A stretch of DNA of 64,000 nt from Anaerosolibacter carboniphilus (GCF_014205875.1 NZ_JACHEN010000010.1:85392-149391); one strand, 5' to 3'. Numbered from the stretch's first letter, positions 34,921 through 44,915 are shown. Numbers and translations are program-made. The notes: a model not told the origin generated them from the sequence alone.

Positions 34921-36903
34921 ATGAAAGGGTATACAGGAAAAATATTGTTTGTTAATCTCTCCAACGGAACAATGAAAGAGCATAAGCTGTCGGAAGAAGT
35001 ATATGAAAATTATCTTTCAGGGGTCGGCCTGGGAGCGTATGTGCTTTATCATACAATACCGGCATACGCTGATCCTTTGGGGCCTGATAATGTTTTGGGC
35101 CTTGTGAGCGGTCTGCTTACGGGTACAGGCAGCGTTATGACAGGGAGGTGGATGGCTGTATGCAAGTCGCCTCTTACAGGCGGGTGGGGTGATGCCAACT
35201 GTGGAGGTACATTTTCACCCGCGATAAAACAATGTGGATATGATGGAATATTTTTTAAAGGCATATCCGAAAAACCGGTGTATTTATATGTTGATAATAA
35301 AGGGCCTCAAATAAAGGATGCATCACATGTTTGGGGTAAGGATACCGTTGAAGCGGAAGAAATACTGGAAAAAGAAAACTGGGTAAGGAAAAAGCCCTGT
35401 ATTGCATTAATTGGACAAGCAGGGGAGAATTGCTCACTTATTTCGGGTATTGTAAATGACAGGGGAAGAATCGCTGCCAGGTCAGGCGTTGGTGCCGTAA
35501 TGGGATCAAAAAGGTTGAAAGCGGTTGTGTTGGCTGGCTCCAAAGCTATATCCTGCGAAGACCCCCAGGGAATAAGAAGCATTAGTAAAGAGTATTCAGA
35601 AAAAGTTCGGAAACAAAACATGCCCGGAATAATAGGGGGCAGTGTTTTACCAATGATGGGAAAAGTAGTGATGGGTGGAAAAAATGTCTCAGCTGTGGAT
35701 GGCATAATGTCCGCAATGATGATGAAACGATGGGGCACTCCGGTCAACAATACGATGGGTGTGGTATCGGGAGACTCCCCTTTGAAGAACTGGGCAGGTT
35801 CTGTAGAAGACTATGACAAATCCTATTATAAGAATTTGAATCCGGATAATATAATAAACCGCGAATTTCAAAAATATCACTGCTATTCATGTGTTGTTGG
35901 CTGCGGAGGAATATGCAATATAGATGACATCGGAGACGGTAAAATGAAGCATACCCATAAGCCTGAATATGAGACCTGCTGCGCTTTTGGCGGACTGCTG
36001 ATGAATAAGGACCTCAACATGATATTCTACATAAATGAAATTTTAAACAGGGCCGGTATGGACAGTATTTCTGCCGGGGCAACTGCGGCATTTGCCATAG
36101 AATGTTATGAGAACGGGATTCTGGCAAAAACTGATACGGATGGGTTAGAGCTTACCTGGGGTAATTCGGAAGCAATAATAAAACTGATAGAGAAAATGAT
36201 AGCGAGGGAAGGCCTTGGAAATATCCTGGCAGATGGGGTAAAGGTCGCATCCGCCAAAATAGGAAAAGGCTCGCAGAGGTATGCTGTCCATGCGGGCGGG
36301 CAGGAGCCAGGTATGCATGATTCAAGGTTTGACCCTATGCTGGGAGTACATTACAGTGTGGAGCCAACCCCGGGCAGGCATACAATCGGCAGCAGTCAGG
36401 CCTATAATATTTATCAGCTGTGGCAAAAAGTTACATGGGCGCCGAAGGTAATAAAATACCCTAAAGACGAAGAATATGTACCCTCTGATGAGGAAGCATT
36501 GAAAGCTGTAGCAAATTCCTGCTACAAACAGCTTTATGACGGATCTGGAGGTTGCTACTTCGCAGCAGCAATGGGTGTTCAGCACTGGAAGCTTTTTGAA
36601 ATGCTGAATGCCGTAACGGGCTGGAACAAGAGTCCTGACGAATACATGGAAATAGGCAAAAGGATGCAGTCCCTCAGGCAGAGCTTTAATATAAAGCATG
36701 GAGTAGACCCGAAAAGCTATAAAATGGCAGACAGGATGGCTGGTATACCACCGTTGAAGGCTGGGCCTTTGAAGGGCAGAACGGTATTGATAGACGATAT
36801 GATGAGGCTTTATTGGAAGAACATGGGGTGGGATGAGGCTACTGGTGTACCGCTTACGAATCCCGAAGACGGTAAGGTAAGTTTGTATGAGGGAGGGTTT
36901 TAG
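34921..36903 (+). CDS. Aldehyde ferredoxin oxidoreductase family protein (W-pterin)
   Basis: The 660-residue protein shows the AOR N-terminal domain (MKGYTGKILFVNLSNGTM, then SGVGLGAYVLYH), a cofactor region with GRIAARSGVGAVMGSKRLKA, and [4Fe-4S] cysteines in CYSCVVGC plus one further on. Members bind a tungsto-bispterin and a [4Fe-4S] cluster and interconvert aldehydes and acids with ferredoxin. The branch could be AOR proper, YdhV-like, or BamB-like; I cannot tell. The context (MoaD, ferredoxin, DUF362) supports a low-potential reduction. GAAAGGGGAT precedes the ATG. The next gene starts directly after the stop. Confidence 0.86.
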   Translation: MKGYTGKILFVNLSNGTMKEHKLSEEVYENYLSGVGLGAYVLYHTIPAYADPLGPDNVLGLVSGLLTGTGSVMTGRWMAVCKSPLTGGWGDANCGGTFSPAIKQCGYDGIFFKGISEKPVYLYVDNKGPQIKDASHVWGKDTVEAEEILEKENWVRKKPCIALIGQAGENCSLISGIVNDRGRIAARSGVGAVMGSKRLKAVVLAGSKAISCEDPQGIRSISKEYSEKVRKQNMPGIIGGSVLPMMGKVVMGGKNVSAVDGIMSAMMMKRWGTPVNNTMGVVSGDSPLKNWAGSVEDYDKSYYKNLNPDNIINREFQKYHCYSCVVGCGGICNIDDIGDGKMKHTHKPEYETCCAFGGLLMNKDLNMIFYINEILNRAGMDSISAGATAAFAIECYENGILAKTDTDGLELTWGNSEAIIKLIEKMIAREGLGNILADGVKVASAKIGKGSQRYAVHAGGQEPGMHDSRFDPMLGVHYSVEPTPGRHTIGSSQAYNIYQLWQKVTWAPKVIKYPKDEEYVPSDEEALKAVANSCYKQLYDGSGGCYFAAAMGVQHWKLFEMLNAVTGWNKSPDEYMEIGKRMQSLRQSFNIKHGVDPKSYKMADRMAGIPPLKAGPLKGRTVLIDDMMRLYWKNMGWDEATGVPLTNPEDGKVSLYEGGF

Positions 36904-37119
36904 ATGGCGAAAGGGAAACCGGTAATAGAGTACAAAAATTGTATGGCTTGCGGTTGCTGTGTTCAGGCATGCCCGTTCAGTATCCTTCGTTTGGAAAAAA
37001 TAAAGCTGGATAAGTATAATAAAGCCTATCCTGAACTGGTAAAAGCAGAAGAGTGTACCGGATGCGGATTATGCTCCAAAGCATGTCCTGTGGAATGTGT
37101 TGAGATCTTACAATTCTAA
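36904..37119 (+). CDS. 2[4Fe-4S] ferredoxin
   Basis: A 71-residue protein with CMACGCCVQACPF and CTGCGLCSKACPVE, two complete CxxCxxCxxxCP motifs for [4Fe-4S] clusters. Its ATG follows the AOR stop codon with no gap, so it is translationally coupled and is very probably the electron partner or small subunit of the AOR protein. Confidence 0.9.
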   Translation: MAKGKPVIEYKNCMACGCCVQACPFSILRLEKIKLDKYNKAYPELVKAEECTGCGLCSKACPVECVEILQF

Positions 37120-37137
37120 ATAACAGGGGGGAATAAA

Positions 37138-37413
37138 ATGAAGCAATGGATCAATTATTTTCTTAACATAATCCTATGGATCATTTCAGTGATCCTATGG
37201 GTAACCGGTTTCCCGTATTTATGCTGGTTTCTACTTGGATTGCACTTTGTTGAACTCGTTGTTGTAGGTTGGAGAACAGGCAGGACTTTTGGTGTGCCAC
37301 CGTTGGTAAGTGTTATTATGTGTATGATATACGGGTATAACTGGTGGCTTCCGTTGCGCAAGAAGATCAAAGAAGATACACTTACCGATGTCGATTTTTA
37401 TGAGGGGGTATAG
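37138..37413 (+). CDS. Small membrane protein of the AOR cluster
   Basis: 91 residues with three hydrophobic segments (about 8-24, 27-45 and 53-70) and a charged C-terminal tail ending DVDFYEGV. I do not recognise the family. GGGGGG precedes the ATG, and it lies between the ferredoxin and DUF362 genes with 18 and 3 nt gaps, so it belongs to the operon. It might anchor the redox proteins at the membrane (inference). Confidence 0.65.
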   Translation: MKQWINYFLNIILWIISVILWVTGFPYLCWFLLGLHFVELVVVGWRTGRTFGVPPLVSVIMCMIYGYNWWLPLRKKIKEDTLTDVDFYEGV

Positions 37414-37416
37414 AAG

Positions 37417-39054
37417 ATGAAAAATGCTGTAGTGGTCACACCGGCAAAAAAGCTCAATTATATGCATAATTATGTGGTATTGCCTTACGATTACGGTCGG
37501 GCGCCCTATTTCAACAGGCTGGATGTGAAAGCAATTCGTGAAGCAGTATATCAAAGCCTGGATACCCTGGATAGAAGCACCGGTTTCAAAGCCCGGTTCA
37601 CCGGAAAAAAGGTTCTGGTAAAACCCAATTTGGTGGGTGTAATGAGAAAAGCTTGCTACAGTTTGGGCTATGATATTCCGCAAACTACCGATCCGCGTGT
37701 ATTTGAGGCTGTTATATCCTACCTTTCGGAATTGAATTGCGATATCACAATTGGCGAGGGCAGTGGCGGTGGAATGACAAGAGCTTACTTTAAGGAAACG
37801 GGATATGACAGGATTGCCAGGCATTATGGCACAAAAATAATCCCCTTTGAGGAACAACCAATCGACCGGTATTATATTTCGAAAGCAGAGGTTCAAAAAG
37901 AGGTCTTTATACCTCGTATCATAAGCGAAGTGGTGCATGGTAAAATGTTATATGTTTCCGTGCCTAAAATGAAAACAAACCTTTATACCGAAGTAACCCT
38001 CGGGTTCAAGAATGCAATGGGTACTTTGGCGCAGAATATGAGGTACCGTAATCATACATGGCAGATCAACAAAAAGCTGACAGACCTGCTGTATCTTTTT
38101 AGACCGGATTTGACTGTTATTGACGGCATTATCGGCGGAGAGGGCCTGACCCCGGGTCCGGTAGATCCCGTAAAGGTGGGTACGATTGTCACTGGAACAA
38201 ACAGTGTTGAAGTAGACCGTGTTGTTACCCGGATGATGGGATTTGATCCTGAAAAGAATGAGTTGATGATTGAAGCTGTTAAAAGGGGCTTCGGTGATCC
38301 AAATGTTGAGATTATCGGAGTACAAAAAATTACAAAGTTTAGGTCGGCTGACTGCAGCCTTCTTAGTGACCGTTTCAAAAATAACTGGCCCAATATAAAA
38401 ATGTATATTGGCCACACCAACAGTCGGGCGCCCAGGGTTTGCGACATACATTCCGTTTCACCTGAGATGGTTGTACAGATAGAACAAAGCTGTCGAGGCG
38501 GATGCTTGGCAACGCTGGCCATGAATTTTGAAATGTTCCTCAGGGCAAAAAATGCCAATACACAGTTTAGTCTGGGAGTAGTAATTGGGGACGGGGTAGA
38601 ATCCAACGGTAAAAGGTTTTGGTTTGATTCAACGGGAAAACCTTATGATATAGATGACTTGAAAAAACTGAATTGTAAAAAGATATGCGTCGGCTCATGT
38701 TCACACAGGGCTGCAGGAGCCTGTGATATTTTTACAAATACCTGTGGCAATGTCAGCGAGCTTACCACCAAGCTATTGAAATTAACGAAGCTGCCTTTGC
38801 CTGTGCTGTCTATGGAAAATGAAGGTTTGCCGCTGATAATCGTCGGAATGATCCAAAAATATTTTGCAGTGCGGAAAATTGTAAAAGCAGGGGATGTTGT
38901 GGATATTCCAATGGATGCATTTAGTGATAAAATATTTGAGCCGGAATATATTTCAGAGGAAGACAAGAAAAAAGACTGGATTTATATACCTATGAAGCAT
39001 ACACCGGAACAAATCAAAAATAATCTGAAAAATATAAAGGCAATACCGCTTTAA
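37417..39054 (+). CDS. DUF362 domain protein
   Basis: A 545-residue protein. DUF362 spans about 55-290 (GKKVLVKPNLVG, ITIGEGSGGG, VSVPKMKTNLYTEVTLGFKN, DGIIGGEGLTPGP). The C-terminal half has cysteine groups (SCRGGCLA, CVGSCSHRAAGACDIFTNTC) that could hold Fe-S clusters, different from the usual ferredoxin tail. DUF362 proteins are often next to Fe-S enzymes; their role is not settled. GAGGGGG precedes the ATG. It ends the AOR operon, and its last codons overlap a minus-strand gene fragment. Confidence 0.8.
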   Translation: MKNAVVVTPAKKLNYMHNYVVLPYDYGRAPYFNRLDVKAIREAVYQSLDTLDRSTGFKARFTGKKVLVKPNLVGVMRKACYSLGYDIPQTTDPRVFEAVISYLSELNCDITIGEGSGGGMTRAYFKETGYDRIARHYGTKIIPFEEQPIDRYYISKAEVQKEVFIPRIISEVVHGKMLYVSVPKMKTNLYTEVTLGFKNAMGTLAQNMRYRNHTWQINKKLTDLLYLFRPDLTVIDGIIGGEGLTPGPVDPVKVGTIVTGTNSVEVDRVVTRMMGFDPEKNELMIEAVKRGFGDPNVEIIGVQKITKFRSADCSLLSDRFKNNWPNIKMYIGHTNSRAPRVCDIHSVSPEMVVQIEQSCRGGCLATLAMNFEMFLRAKNANTQFSLGVVIGDGVESNGKRFWFDSTGKPYDIDDLKKLNCKKICVGSCSHRAAGACDIFTNTCGNVSELTTKLLKLTKLPLPVLSMENEGLPLIIVGMIQKYFAVRKIVKAGDVVDIPMDAFSDKIFEPEYISEEDKKKDWIYIPMKHTPEQIKNNLKNIKAIPL

Positions 39055-39239
39055 GATGATGTAATAAGCCAGTTAGTATCCCCTAGAATTTGATTTATAT
39101 AATTCAGATCTTTATCCGTAAGGCTTGAATGCATGATATAAATGTCAAAACTCTCTTCGGGATTATTGACCAGAAGAGAGTTCAACATGACTCTCAAGGG
39201 TTTGATATAATTTGAATTTAAAGTAACAAGTATGTTCAT
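39051..39239 (-). pseudogene. Glycosyltransferase family 8, N-terminal fragment
   Basis: MNILVTLNSNYIKPLRVMLN followed by FDIYIMHSSLTD is the start of a GT8 glycosyltransferase (general stress protein A type), which normally has about 280 residues. Only 62 residues remain before the stop, and the break is at the end of the DUF362 operon, so insertion of that operon probably removed the rest. GGAG lies 8 nt before the ATG. Confidence 0.7.
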
Positions 39240-39273
39240 GTATATATCTCCATTAACATTGCTGATATTTGAA

Positions 39274-39932
39274 TTACGCACTTATACTTTGATTGTGATT
39301 AGGATCTGAAGCAGGTTGTTTACTGTCATGCTTTATAATATATTTTGATATCAGGTTTATCTTGCCGCGCTGGTGATAGTATCCAAGCACAGCAAATGAT
39401 AAAGCTCCAAGACCATCTAAAATCAGATTCTTCATCGTATCATCAAGGCCTGTCCGCTGCATATTGAAGCCGAAAAATGAGTCCATTGAAAATTCATAGA
39501 TTTCCAAAAGGTACCTGCGGACAGTGCAAAGCAAAAAGAAAAAAGTGCAACAAATTTGGGAGATAAGTGTATGTTTATGTTGTTGTTTCCGTTTAAATAA
39601 CTTACCAAAGCATACCCGATGTTTCCGAGAATAAGACCTGAAAAGTTGTGAAGCATGGTATCCCACCACCAGAACCTATCATAAAATGAATTCAACTCAC
39701 CAAGAAATAACGCTGCATAAATAAAAAGTACGACAACGATGTCAAATTCACTTGGGAAATCAAGTTTAAGTTTCTTTTCAGATATGGATGGCAACAACAT
39801 GACTAACAATGTTAGTATAGACATGACGAGATAAGTCCAGTTTTTATTTATAACAGCTACTGCAGCGGCTATAATTATGGATAGCCGGACAATTATAAAC
39901 ACAATAGCCTTTGTCCTGTCAATTCTTTTCAA
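39274..39932 (-). pseudogene. Frameshifted DUF2238/YjdF-like membrane protein
   Basis: Two overlapping frames give one protein: the first runs from KRIDRTKAIVFIIVRL to SFCFALSAGTFW, the second continues EIYEFSMDSFFGFNMQ to the end. The join is at about 39505, where a G seems to be missing from TTTTGGGAAATC. The protein has several membrane segments and the WWWDTMLHNFSG motif of the DUF2238 family. AAGGAG 7 nt before a TTG at 39932 suggests the start. It could be a true frameshift or a sequencing error. The neighbouring MarR and GT8 remnants are on the same strand. Confidence 0.72.
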
Positions 39933-40093
39933 AAAAGACGCTCCTTTCAAAATGCATTTTGAATAAGCCGCACTCTGAAGATTTTTTAGTCTTTGCTTCT
40001 GCCCTGTTAGCGGATATGCTGCTGTAAGGTCTGCCCGAGAGATCACCTATACAATTACGATGGTTGCATAATAGGCCCCATAATGATATGTAA

Positions 40094-40531
40094 TTATCCT
40101 TTAAACTGGAGGAGCATACTCTTAAGCTTTTCCAGTTTATGAGCGATTTCATCTATCTCCTTTTGTGTGTTTTTTTCAAGCAATTGCTGGAAGTATTCCT
40201 CCAGATTCAAGTCAAACTCGTTCTTGATTTCATTAACTTTGTCAGTAAGCTTTACATTAACCACCCTTCTATCCTTTGTATTTCTTGACCTTTCCACATA
40301 TCCGGCTTTCTCAAGCCTGTCAATTATACCGGAAACATTGCTATCAGGCAGACCTATGCTAGAAGCTATTTCACTTATCCGCAATTCAAGATGGTTATAC
40401 AGCAAAGACAATACAAGGATTTGCGAAGAGGTAAGCGACCATTTGGAAAAGTACGATTCCAGATTTCTATTAAAAATCGTTTGCAATTCATTTAAAAGGT
40501 CGAATATTTGGCGTCCAGTGGCGTTTTTCAC
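40094..40531 (-). CDS. MarR family regulator
   Basis: 145 residues with the MarR winged helix: SSQILVLSLLYNHLELRISE, ASSIGLPDSNVSGIIDRLEKAGYV, ERSRNTKDRRVVNVKLT. It is divergent from the chemoreceptor gene with a 130-bp AT-rich gap and may control it, the membrane protein, or both. AGGGAG precedes the ATG. Confidence 0.85.
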   Translation of the reverse strand: MKNATGRQIFDLLNELQTIFNRNLESYFSKWSLTSSQILVLSLLYNHLELRISEIASSIGLPDSNVSGIIDRLEKAGYVERSRNTKDRRVVNVKLTDKVNEIKNEFDLNLEEYFQQLLEKNTQKEIDEIAHKLEKLKSMLLQFKG

Positions 40532-40664
40532 AAAATCAACTCCCTTTATCTATTGACACGATACATTTATAATAGTAATATTTACAATAATAAGTATATT
40601 ATATCAATATGGTAAGTCACACAGATTATTTTGTCAATAGCGCAAAATTTATGGAGGAATGAAT

Positions 40665-41972
40665 ATGGAGCGTATAGAGAGTAAGAAAAAGGAACAATCG
40701 AATAGTTTGGCGGATTCGTTAAAGTCAGCGTTCACGGCATCAATAGCTTTACTGCTGATTGTGGCTGTTTTTGAAGCCACTGTTTTTGGGTTTGTACTGA
40801 AGGCTTTTATTAAGTTTGATAGTACATTTTTATTAATAGCACTCTGTACAATTTCAAACATAATAGTAGCAATACTACTTTTTATAATATTTACTGCAAA
40901 TATAAAAAAGTCATCGTCCAATTTTTTAAATGTAGTTCATTTAGTAAGCAGTGGAGACCTTTCCATTAATCTTGATACAAAGGCGCAAAAGGCATTGGGT
41001 AAGGTAGCGGAACATATAAATTCAATAACGGCCGAAATGCGTAAAATAGTACAAAACTCGTACAGCCTAACAAAGTCTATAGTAGATTCTTCTCTGGATA
41101 TGTCTGCCAAGGTGAGACAGGCAACATCTTCTATTTCAGGAATATCGAAGACAGTAAATGAGATTGCTGAGGGGGCATCTGAGCAAGTGTTAGAGACCCA
41201 GAAGAGCCTGGAAGTATTTGGTGGTCTCTCTGATCAGATTATCGTAGTAAATGACAGCTACAATTCCATAGTTTATGAAACTGACAATATCAGCAATTTA
41301 AATAAAGAAGGAATGAATACTGTTACAGTTTTAAAGGAAAAATCTGAGGATTTTAGTGTGTCTTTAGCAAAGATATTTTCAGCAGTTGAAAACCTCACAG
41401 CAGCACTTGAAGGTATAGGGTTGTTCGTAGATACAATACAAAGTATTACTGACCAAACAAACCTGCTTGCACTAAATGCTGCAATTGAAGCTGCCAGGGC
41501 GGGAGAATCAGGAAGGGGCTTCGCAGTAGTAGCAGACGAGGTAAGGAAGCTGGCTGAGGAGAGTAAAAGATCAACCGGAGAGATAAGCAATATGATGAGC
41601 AGCATACAAAAGGATTCACATCAGGCAACTGAAGCTATGAAATCCATGCAAAATGTTTCAAAACAACAGCTAGCAGCAGTCGAACAGACAGATGTTTCAT
41701 TCAGGAGGATTGCTAATGCTATAGGCAATATCGTTCAGAAAATCAAAGACACGAATAACGCTGTAACTCAAATGGAGATATTAAAGGACAGTTCTATTGC
41801 TGCAATCCGAAACACGGCTGCTATATCGGAGCAGGCAGCAGTAGCCAGTGAAGAGCTGGCTGTCAATATTGAACTGCAAGTGGATATTTTTGATGCCTTA
41901 TTTAAGTCATCAGAAGAGTTGAGTCAACTGTCAAAAAACATGAACAACAGTCTTGAGAAATATAAGCTGTAG
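40665..41972 (+). CDS. Methyl-accepting chemotaxis protein without sensor domain
   Basis: 435 residues. Two transmembrane helices (about 20-45 and 52-75) are separated by only a few residues, so no external ligand-binding domain exists. A HAMP-like linker and a long coiled coil follow, with the signalling tip [20 protein letters not shown] and [17 protein letters not shown]. Such receptors may sense membrane or internal redox state. GGAGG at 40653-40657 fits the ATG at 40665 better than the one at 40659. Confidence 0.85.
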   Translation: MERIESKKKEQSNSLADSLKSAFTASIALLLIVAVFEATVFGFVLKAFIKFDSTFLLIALCTISNIIVAILLFIIFTANIKKSSSNFLNVVHLVSSGDLSINLDTKAQKALGKVAEHINSITAEMRKIVQNSYSLTKSIVDSSLDMSAKVRQATSSISGISKTVNEIAEGASEQVLETQKSLEVFGGLSDQIIVVNDSYNSIVYETDNISNLNKEGMNTVTVLKEKSEDFSVSLAKIFSAVENLTAALEGIGLFVDTIQSITDQTNLLALNAAIEAARAGESGRGFAVVADEVRKLAEESKRSTGEISNMMSSIQKDSHQATEAMKSMQNVSKQQLAAVEQTDVSFRRIANAIGNIVQKIKDTNNAVTQMEILKDSSIAAIRNTAAISEQAAVASEELAVNIELQVDIFDALFKSSEELSQLSKNMNNSLEKYKL

Positions 41973-42043
41973 CGTAAATACCGGTTGTCAGCTTATCAAC
42001 CTGTTTATCGGTAATGTAAAACGCAAATTTCAGTAAATTATCA

Positions 42044-42058
42044 AAACATATTATGTTT
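42044..42058. promoter_or_regulatory. Palindrome upstream of tetR (autoregulation?)
   Basis: AAACATA-T-TATGTTT, a perfect 7-bp inverted repeat about 72 nt before the TetR start codon, shares ACATA/TATGT half-sites with the operator at 42830-42847, though with different spacing. Confidence 0.45.
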
Positions 42059-42129
42059 GTTTAGTTTCTATTCATTTTTGTGCTAATATAAAATTATAAT
42101 AACCAAATCTTATAAGTCGGAAGGGTAAT

Positions 42130-42702
42130 ATGACAATAACTAAGGATGAAATATTCAAAAAAGCTATTGAGCTGTTTAAAAAAAATGGGTTTGAGGGAAC
42201 GTCAGTAAATGCTATCTGTGAAGCCTGCAATGTAACGAAAGGATCTTTTTATCATCATTTTAAATCCAAGGATGAAATATTGCTTAATTTTTATCGTTAC
42301 AGCTTGAAGGATATGGCCGATATTCTACTAAATGTTCTGGATGAAGAATCTGATAGACAGAAGATATGGACTGTTTTAGAATACTCTATTGATTTAACCA
42401 TAGGGATGGGAGCTGATTTATTAAAGGCACTTATTCTAATTGATATTAAAAATGGAAATAAAATTTTGAACCCTTATTCGATTCTTGAAGTAGAAGGTAC
42501 AGAGGATTATTCCAGACTTTTGATGCACTTAGTTGAAAAAGCACAGAAATCTGGTGCTATTAGAAATGATGTACAAGCTGAAGAACTTGTATTTGCTTTC
42601 ACCTCTGCGTTAATAGGTGTAGCAGTAAACTGGAGTGCAAGCGGCGGATCATATGATGAAAAGCAAGAATTGAGAAGATTATTTGATATTATATTTCAAT
42701 AG
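42130..42702 (+). CDS. TetR family regulator of the adjacent enoate reductase
   Basis: 190 residues. The DNA-binding region is AIELFKKNGFEGTSVNAICE followed by VTKGSFYHHFKSKDEIL. Its C-terminal half matches TetR_C-type ligand domains. It is followed by a terminator and then, on the same strand, by the flavoenzyme gene whose promoter holds a palindromic operator; control of that gene is inferred. AAGGGTAAT precedes the ATG. Confidence 0.86.
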   Translation: MTITKDEIFKKAIELFKKNGFEGTSVNAICEACNVTKGSFYHHFKSKDEILLNFYRYSLKDMADILLNVLDEESDRQKIWTVLEYSIDLTIGMGADLLKALILIDIKNGNKILNPYSILEVEGTEDYSRLLMHLVEKAQKSGAIRNDVQAEELVFAFTSALIGVAVNWSASGGSYDEKQELRRLFDIIFQ

Positions 42703-42716
42703 AAATAACTTTTTGG

Positions 42717-42752
42717 AAACGGAAGGCTCAAGTAAGAGTCATTCCGTTTTTT
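42717..42752 (+). terminator. Terminator of tetR
   Basis: AAACGGAA (42717-42724) pairs with TTCCGTTT (42742-42749), extended by CTC/GAG, followed by T6. Confidence 0.75.
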
Positions 42753-42787
42753 GCTTATAAAGTTGTTATTAAATTAACATAATGTTA

Positions 42788-42816
42788 TTGATTTAATAAG
42801 CAGAATGTGATATACT
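42788..42816 (+). promoter_or_regulatory. Sigma-A type promoter of the flavoenzyme gene
   Basis: TTGATT (42788-42793), 17-nt spacer, TATACT (42811-42816) with TG one base upstream of the -10. Confidence 0.7.
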
Positions 42817-42829
42817 GCGGTTAAAATAA

Positions 42830-42847
42830 AACATACCACGGTATGTT
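42830..42847. promoter_or_regulatory. Operator palindrome at the transcription start
   Basis: AACATACC-AC-GGTATGTT, a perfect 8-bp inverted repeat just downstream of the -10 element, placed to block transcription when a TetR-type repressor is bound. Confidence 0.65.
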
Positions 42848-42869
42848 ATCTTGTATAAGGGGGAGAAAC

Positions 42870-44876
42870 ATGAGTACTAAATATAATAATCTATTTCAAC
42901 CTTTGAAAATCGGCTCTATGGAGATCAAAAATCGTATTGTCATGGCGGCAATGGGTGTTCATGATAATGAAATGACAAAAGGTGATGGCGGTTACACACA
43001 GCAGGGAATTGATTATTTTGCTGAGAGGGCTAAAGGTGGTGCCGGATTAATTGTTTTAGGTGCAATGCAGGTACAGAATGTTTTCGAAAGTGATGCACAC
43101 AGTACATCTGTAAGCGCTGCAGGGAAAGAATATGTAGAATCAATGAAAGAATTGGCAGATGCTATTCATGCTTATGGTTGCAAGGTAGTTCCTATGCTTA
43201 CAGCTGGAAGCGGTAGAGAAGCAGCTTTCTGGTTAGTCAAAGGAGATCCTATTTCAAGCTCTGATGGGCTGCCAAATGTATGGAATCCGGCAGTTAAACA
43301 TCGCGCATTAACTCCTGATGAGATCAAAATATACATTGACGGATTTGCCAAAGGTGCAAAACTTGCGAAAGAGGCTGGTTTTGATGGCGTTTCGATTCAC
43401 GCAATCCATGAAGGCTATCTGCTTGACCAGTTCGCAATTGCTTCCATGAATACAAGAACAGATCAGTACGGCGGCTCAGTAGAAAATAGACTGCGTTTTG
43501 CAAAGGAAATCATCGATGCAATAAAGGAAGCCTGCGGTCCGGACTTCCCTGTAATGATACGTTATAGTGTAACAAGTAAAATGAAAGGCTTTAATGATGG
43601 TGCACTTCCTGGAGAAGAGTATAAGGAATTTGGGAGAGGTTATGAAGAAAGTATTGAGGTAGCACAATACTTGGAGAAAATAGGATATGCGGCGCTGGAC
43701 GTAGATAATGGTACTTACGATTCATGGTTCTGGGCACATCCACCAGTTTATATGCCTCAGTACTGTAATCTTGAGGATGCTGCTTTTATAAAAAAACATG
43801 TGAATATTCCTGTAATATGTGCAGGCAGGATGGAGGATCCGGAAGTATGCGACAAAGCGATCGCAGATGGAAAGATAGACGGGGTTGGACTTGCGAGAAT
43901 GCTTTTAGCTGATCCCGAATGGCCAAACAAAGCAAAAGAGGGAAATAAGGAAGATATCAGACCATGCATTGGATGTCATGTAGGCTGTTTAGGAAGGTTA
44001 TTCCAGGGTAAACGTATGGGATGTGCTGTGAATCCGGCTACATGTCGTGAAAAGCAGATGGAAATAAAGCCGGTTGAAATAAAAAAGAATGTTATGATCA
44101 TCGGCGGCGGTATTGCGGGTATGGAGGCAGCAAGAGTGCTTGCCCTTAGGGGTCACAATGTAAGTTTATATGAAAAAACAGGTGCTTTGGGAGGCGCATT
44201 TATATCAGCTTCTTCTATGAGCTTTAAACAAGCGGATAAGGAATTAATTCATTGGTTTATTCGGCAGATTAAAAAGTTAAGTGTAAACATTCACATGAAT
44301 ACTGAAGTAACCAAAGAACTGATTGCTGAAGTAAATCCTGATGAAATCATATGTGCTACCGGTTCAGGTGCAAGGTCATTAAGTGGAGTTAAAGGAATAG
44401 AGAGTATCCCTGTAATTAACGCCATTGAAGCACTTACAGGGCAAAAACCTGTAGGAGAAAATGTTGTTATTATCGGTGGTGGACTAACAGGCATAGAACT
44501 CGGATATGAGCTTACACTGCAGGGTAAAAAAGTAGAAATTATTGAAATGAAAGATAAAATATTAGATATGCCTGATTTATGTGCTGCTAACAGCCAGATG
44601 TTACGTCAAATTATAAAATACCACAAGATACCGATTCATACCGGTGCATCTGTAGCAAAATTTGAGGATGGCAAAGTATGTTATAGTGTAAATGGTGAAG
44701 AAAAGTCCGCCAAGGCAGATACTGTTATTATAAGTATCGGCTATATCAGTAATAAGGATCTATATGATCCCTTGAAACAATGGAAGGAAAAGGTACACCT
44801 TATTGGAGATGCCGATAGGGTATCAAATCTTCTGAATGCAACATGGAGCGCCTATGAACTTGCCCTGACAATATAA
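42870..44876 (+). CDS. Fe-S flavin enoate reductase (old yellow enzyme family)
   Basis: 668 residues: an FMN-binding TIM barrel (about 1-370; IKNRIVMAAMGVHDNE, SIHAIHEGYLLDQF), a [4Fe-4S] site (CIGCHVGCLGR plus C in MGCAVNPATC) and a C-terminal FAD/NAD(P)-binding part (IIGGGIAGMEAARVLALRG). This is the layout of clostridial 2-enoate reductase, cinnamate reductase, 2,4-dienoyl-CoA reductase and BaiCD/BaiH; the substrate is an activated C=C bond but cannot be named. AAGGGGGAG sets the ATG at 42870. Regulated by the upstream promoter and operator; a terminator shared with the convergent homologue follows. Confidence 0.88.
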   Translation: MSTKYNNLFQPLKIGSMEIKNRIVMAAMGVHDNEMTKGDGGYTQQGIDYFAERAKGGAGLIVLGAMQVQNVFESDAHSTSVSAAGKEYVESMKELADAIHAYGCKVVPMLTAGSGREAAFWLVKGDPISSSDGLPNVWNPAVKHRALTPDEIKIYIDGFAKGAKLAKEAGFDGVSIHAIHEGYLLDQFAIASMNTRTDQYGGSVENRLRFAKEIIDAIKEACGPDFPVMIRYSVTSKMKGFNDGALPGEEYKEFGRGYEESIEVAQYLEKIGYAALDVDNGTYDSWFWAHPPVYMPQYCNLEDAAFIKKHVNIPVICAGRMEDPEVCDKAIADGKIDGVGLARMLLADPEWPNKAKEGNKEDIRPCIGCHVGCLGRLFQGKRMGCAVNPATCREKQMEIKPVEIKKNVMIIGGGIAGMEAARVLALRGHNVSLYEKTGALGGAFISASSMSFKQADKELIHWFIRQIKKLSVNIHMNTEVTKELIAEVNPDEIICATGSGARSLSGVKGIESIPVINAIEALTGQKPVGENVVIIGGGLTGIELGYELTLQGKKVEIIEMKDKILDMPDLCAANSQMLRQIIKYHKIPIHTGASVAKFEDGKVCYSVNGEEKSAKADTVIISIGYISNKDLYDPLKQWKEKVHLIGDADRVSNLLNATWSAYELALTI

Positions 44877-44915
44877 AATGGTGCAACTTGCAAATAGTGG
44901 TTAATAAAAAAAATG

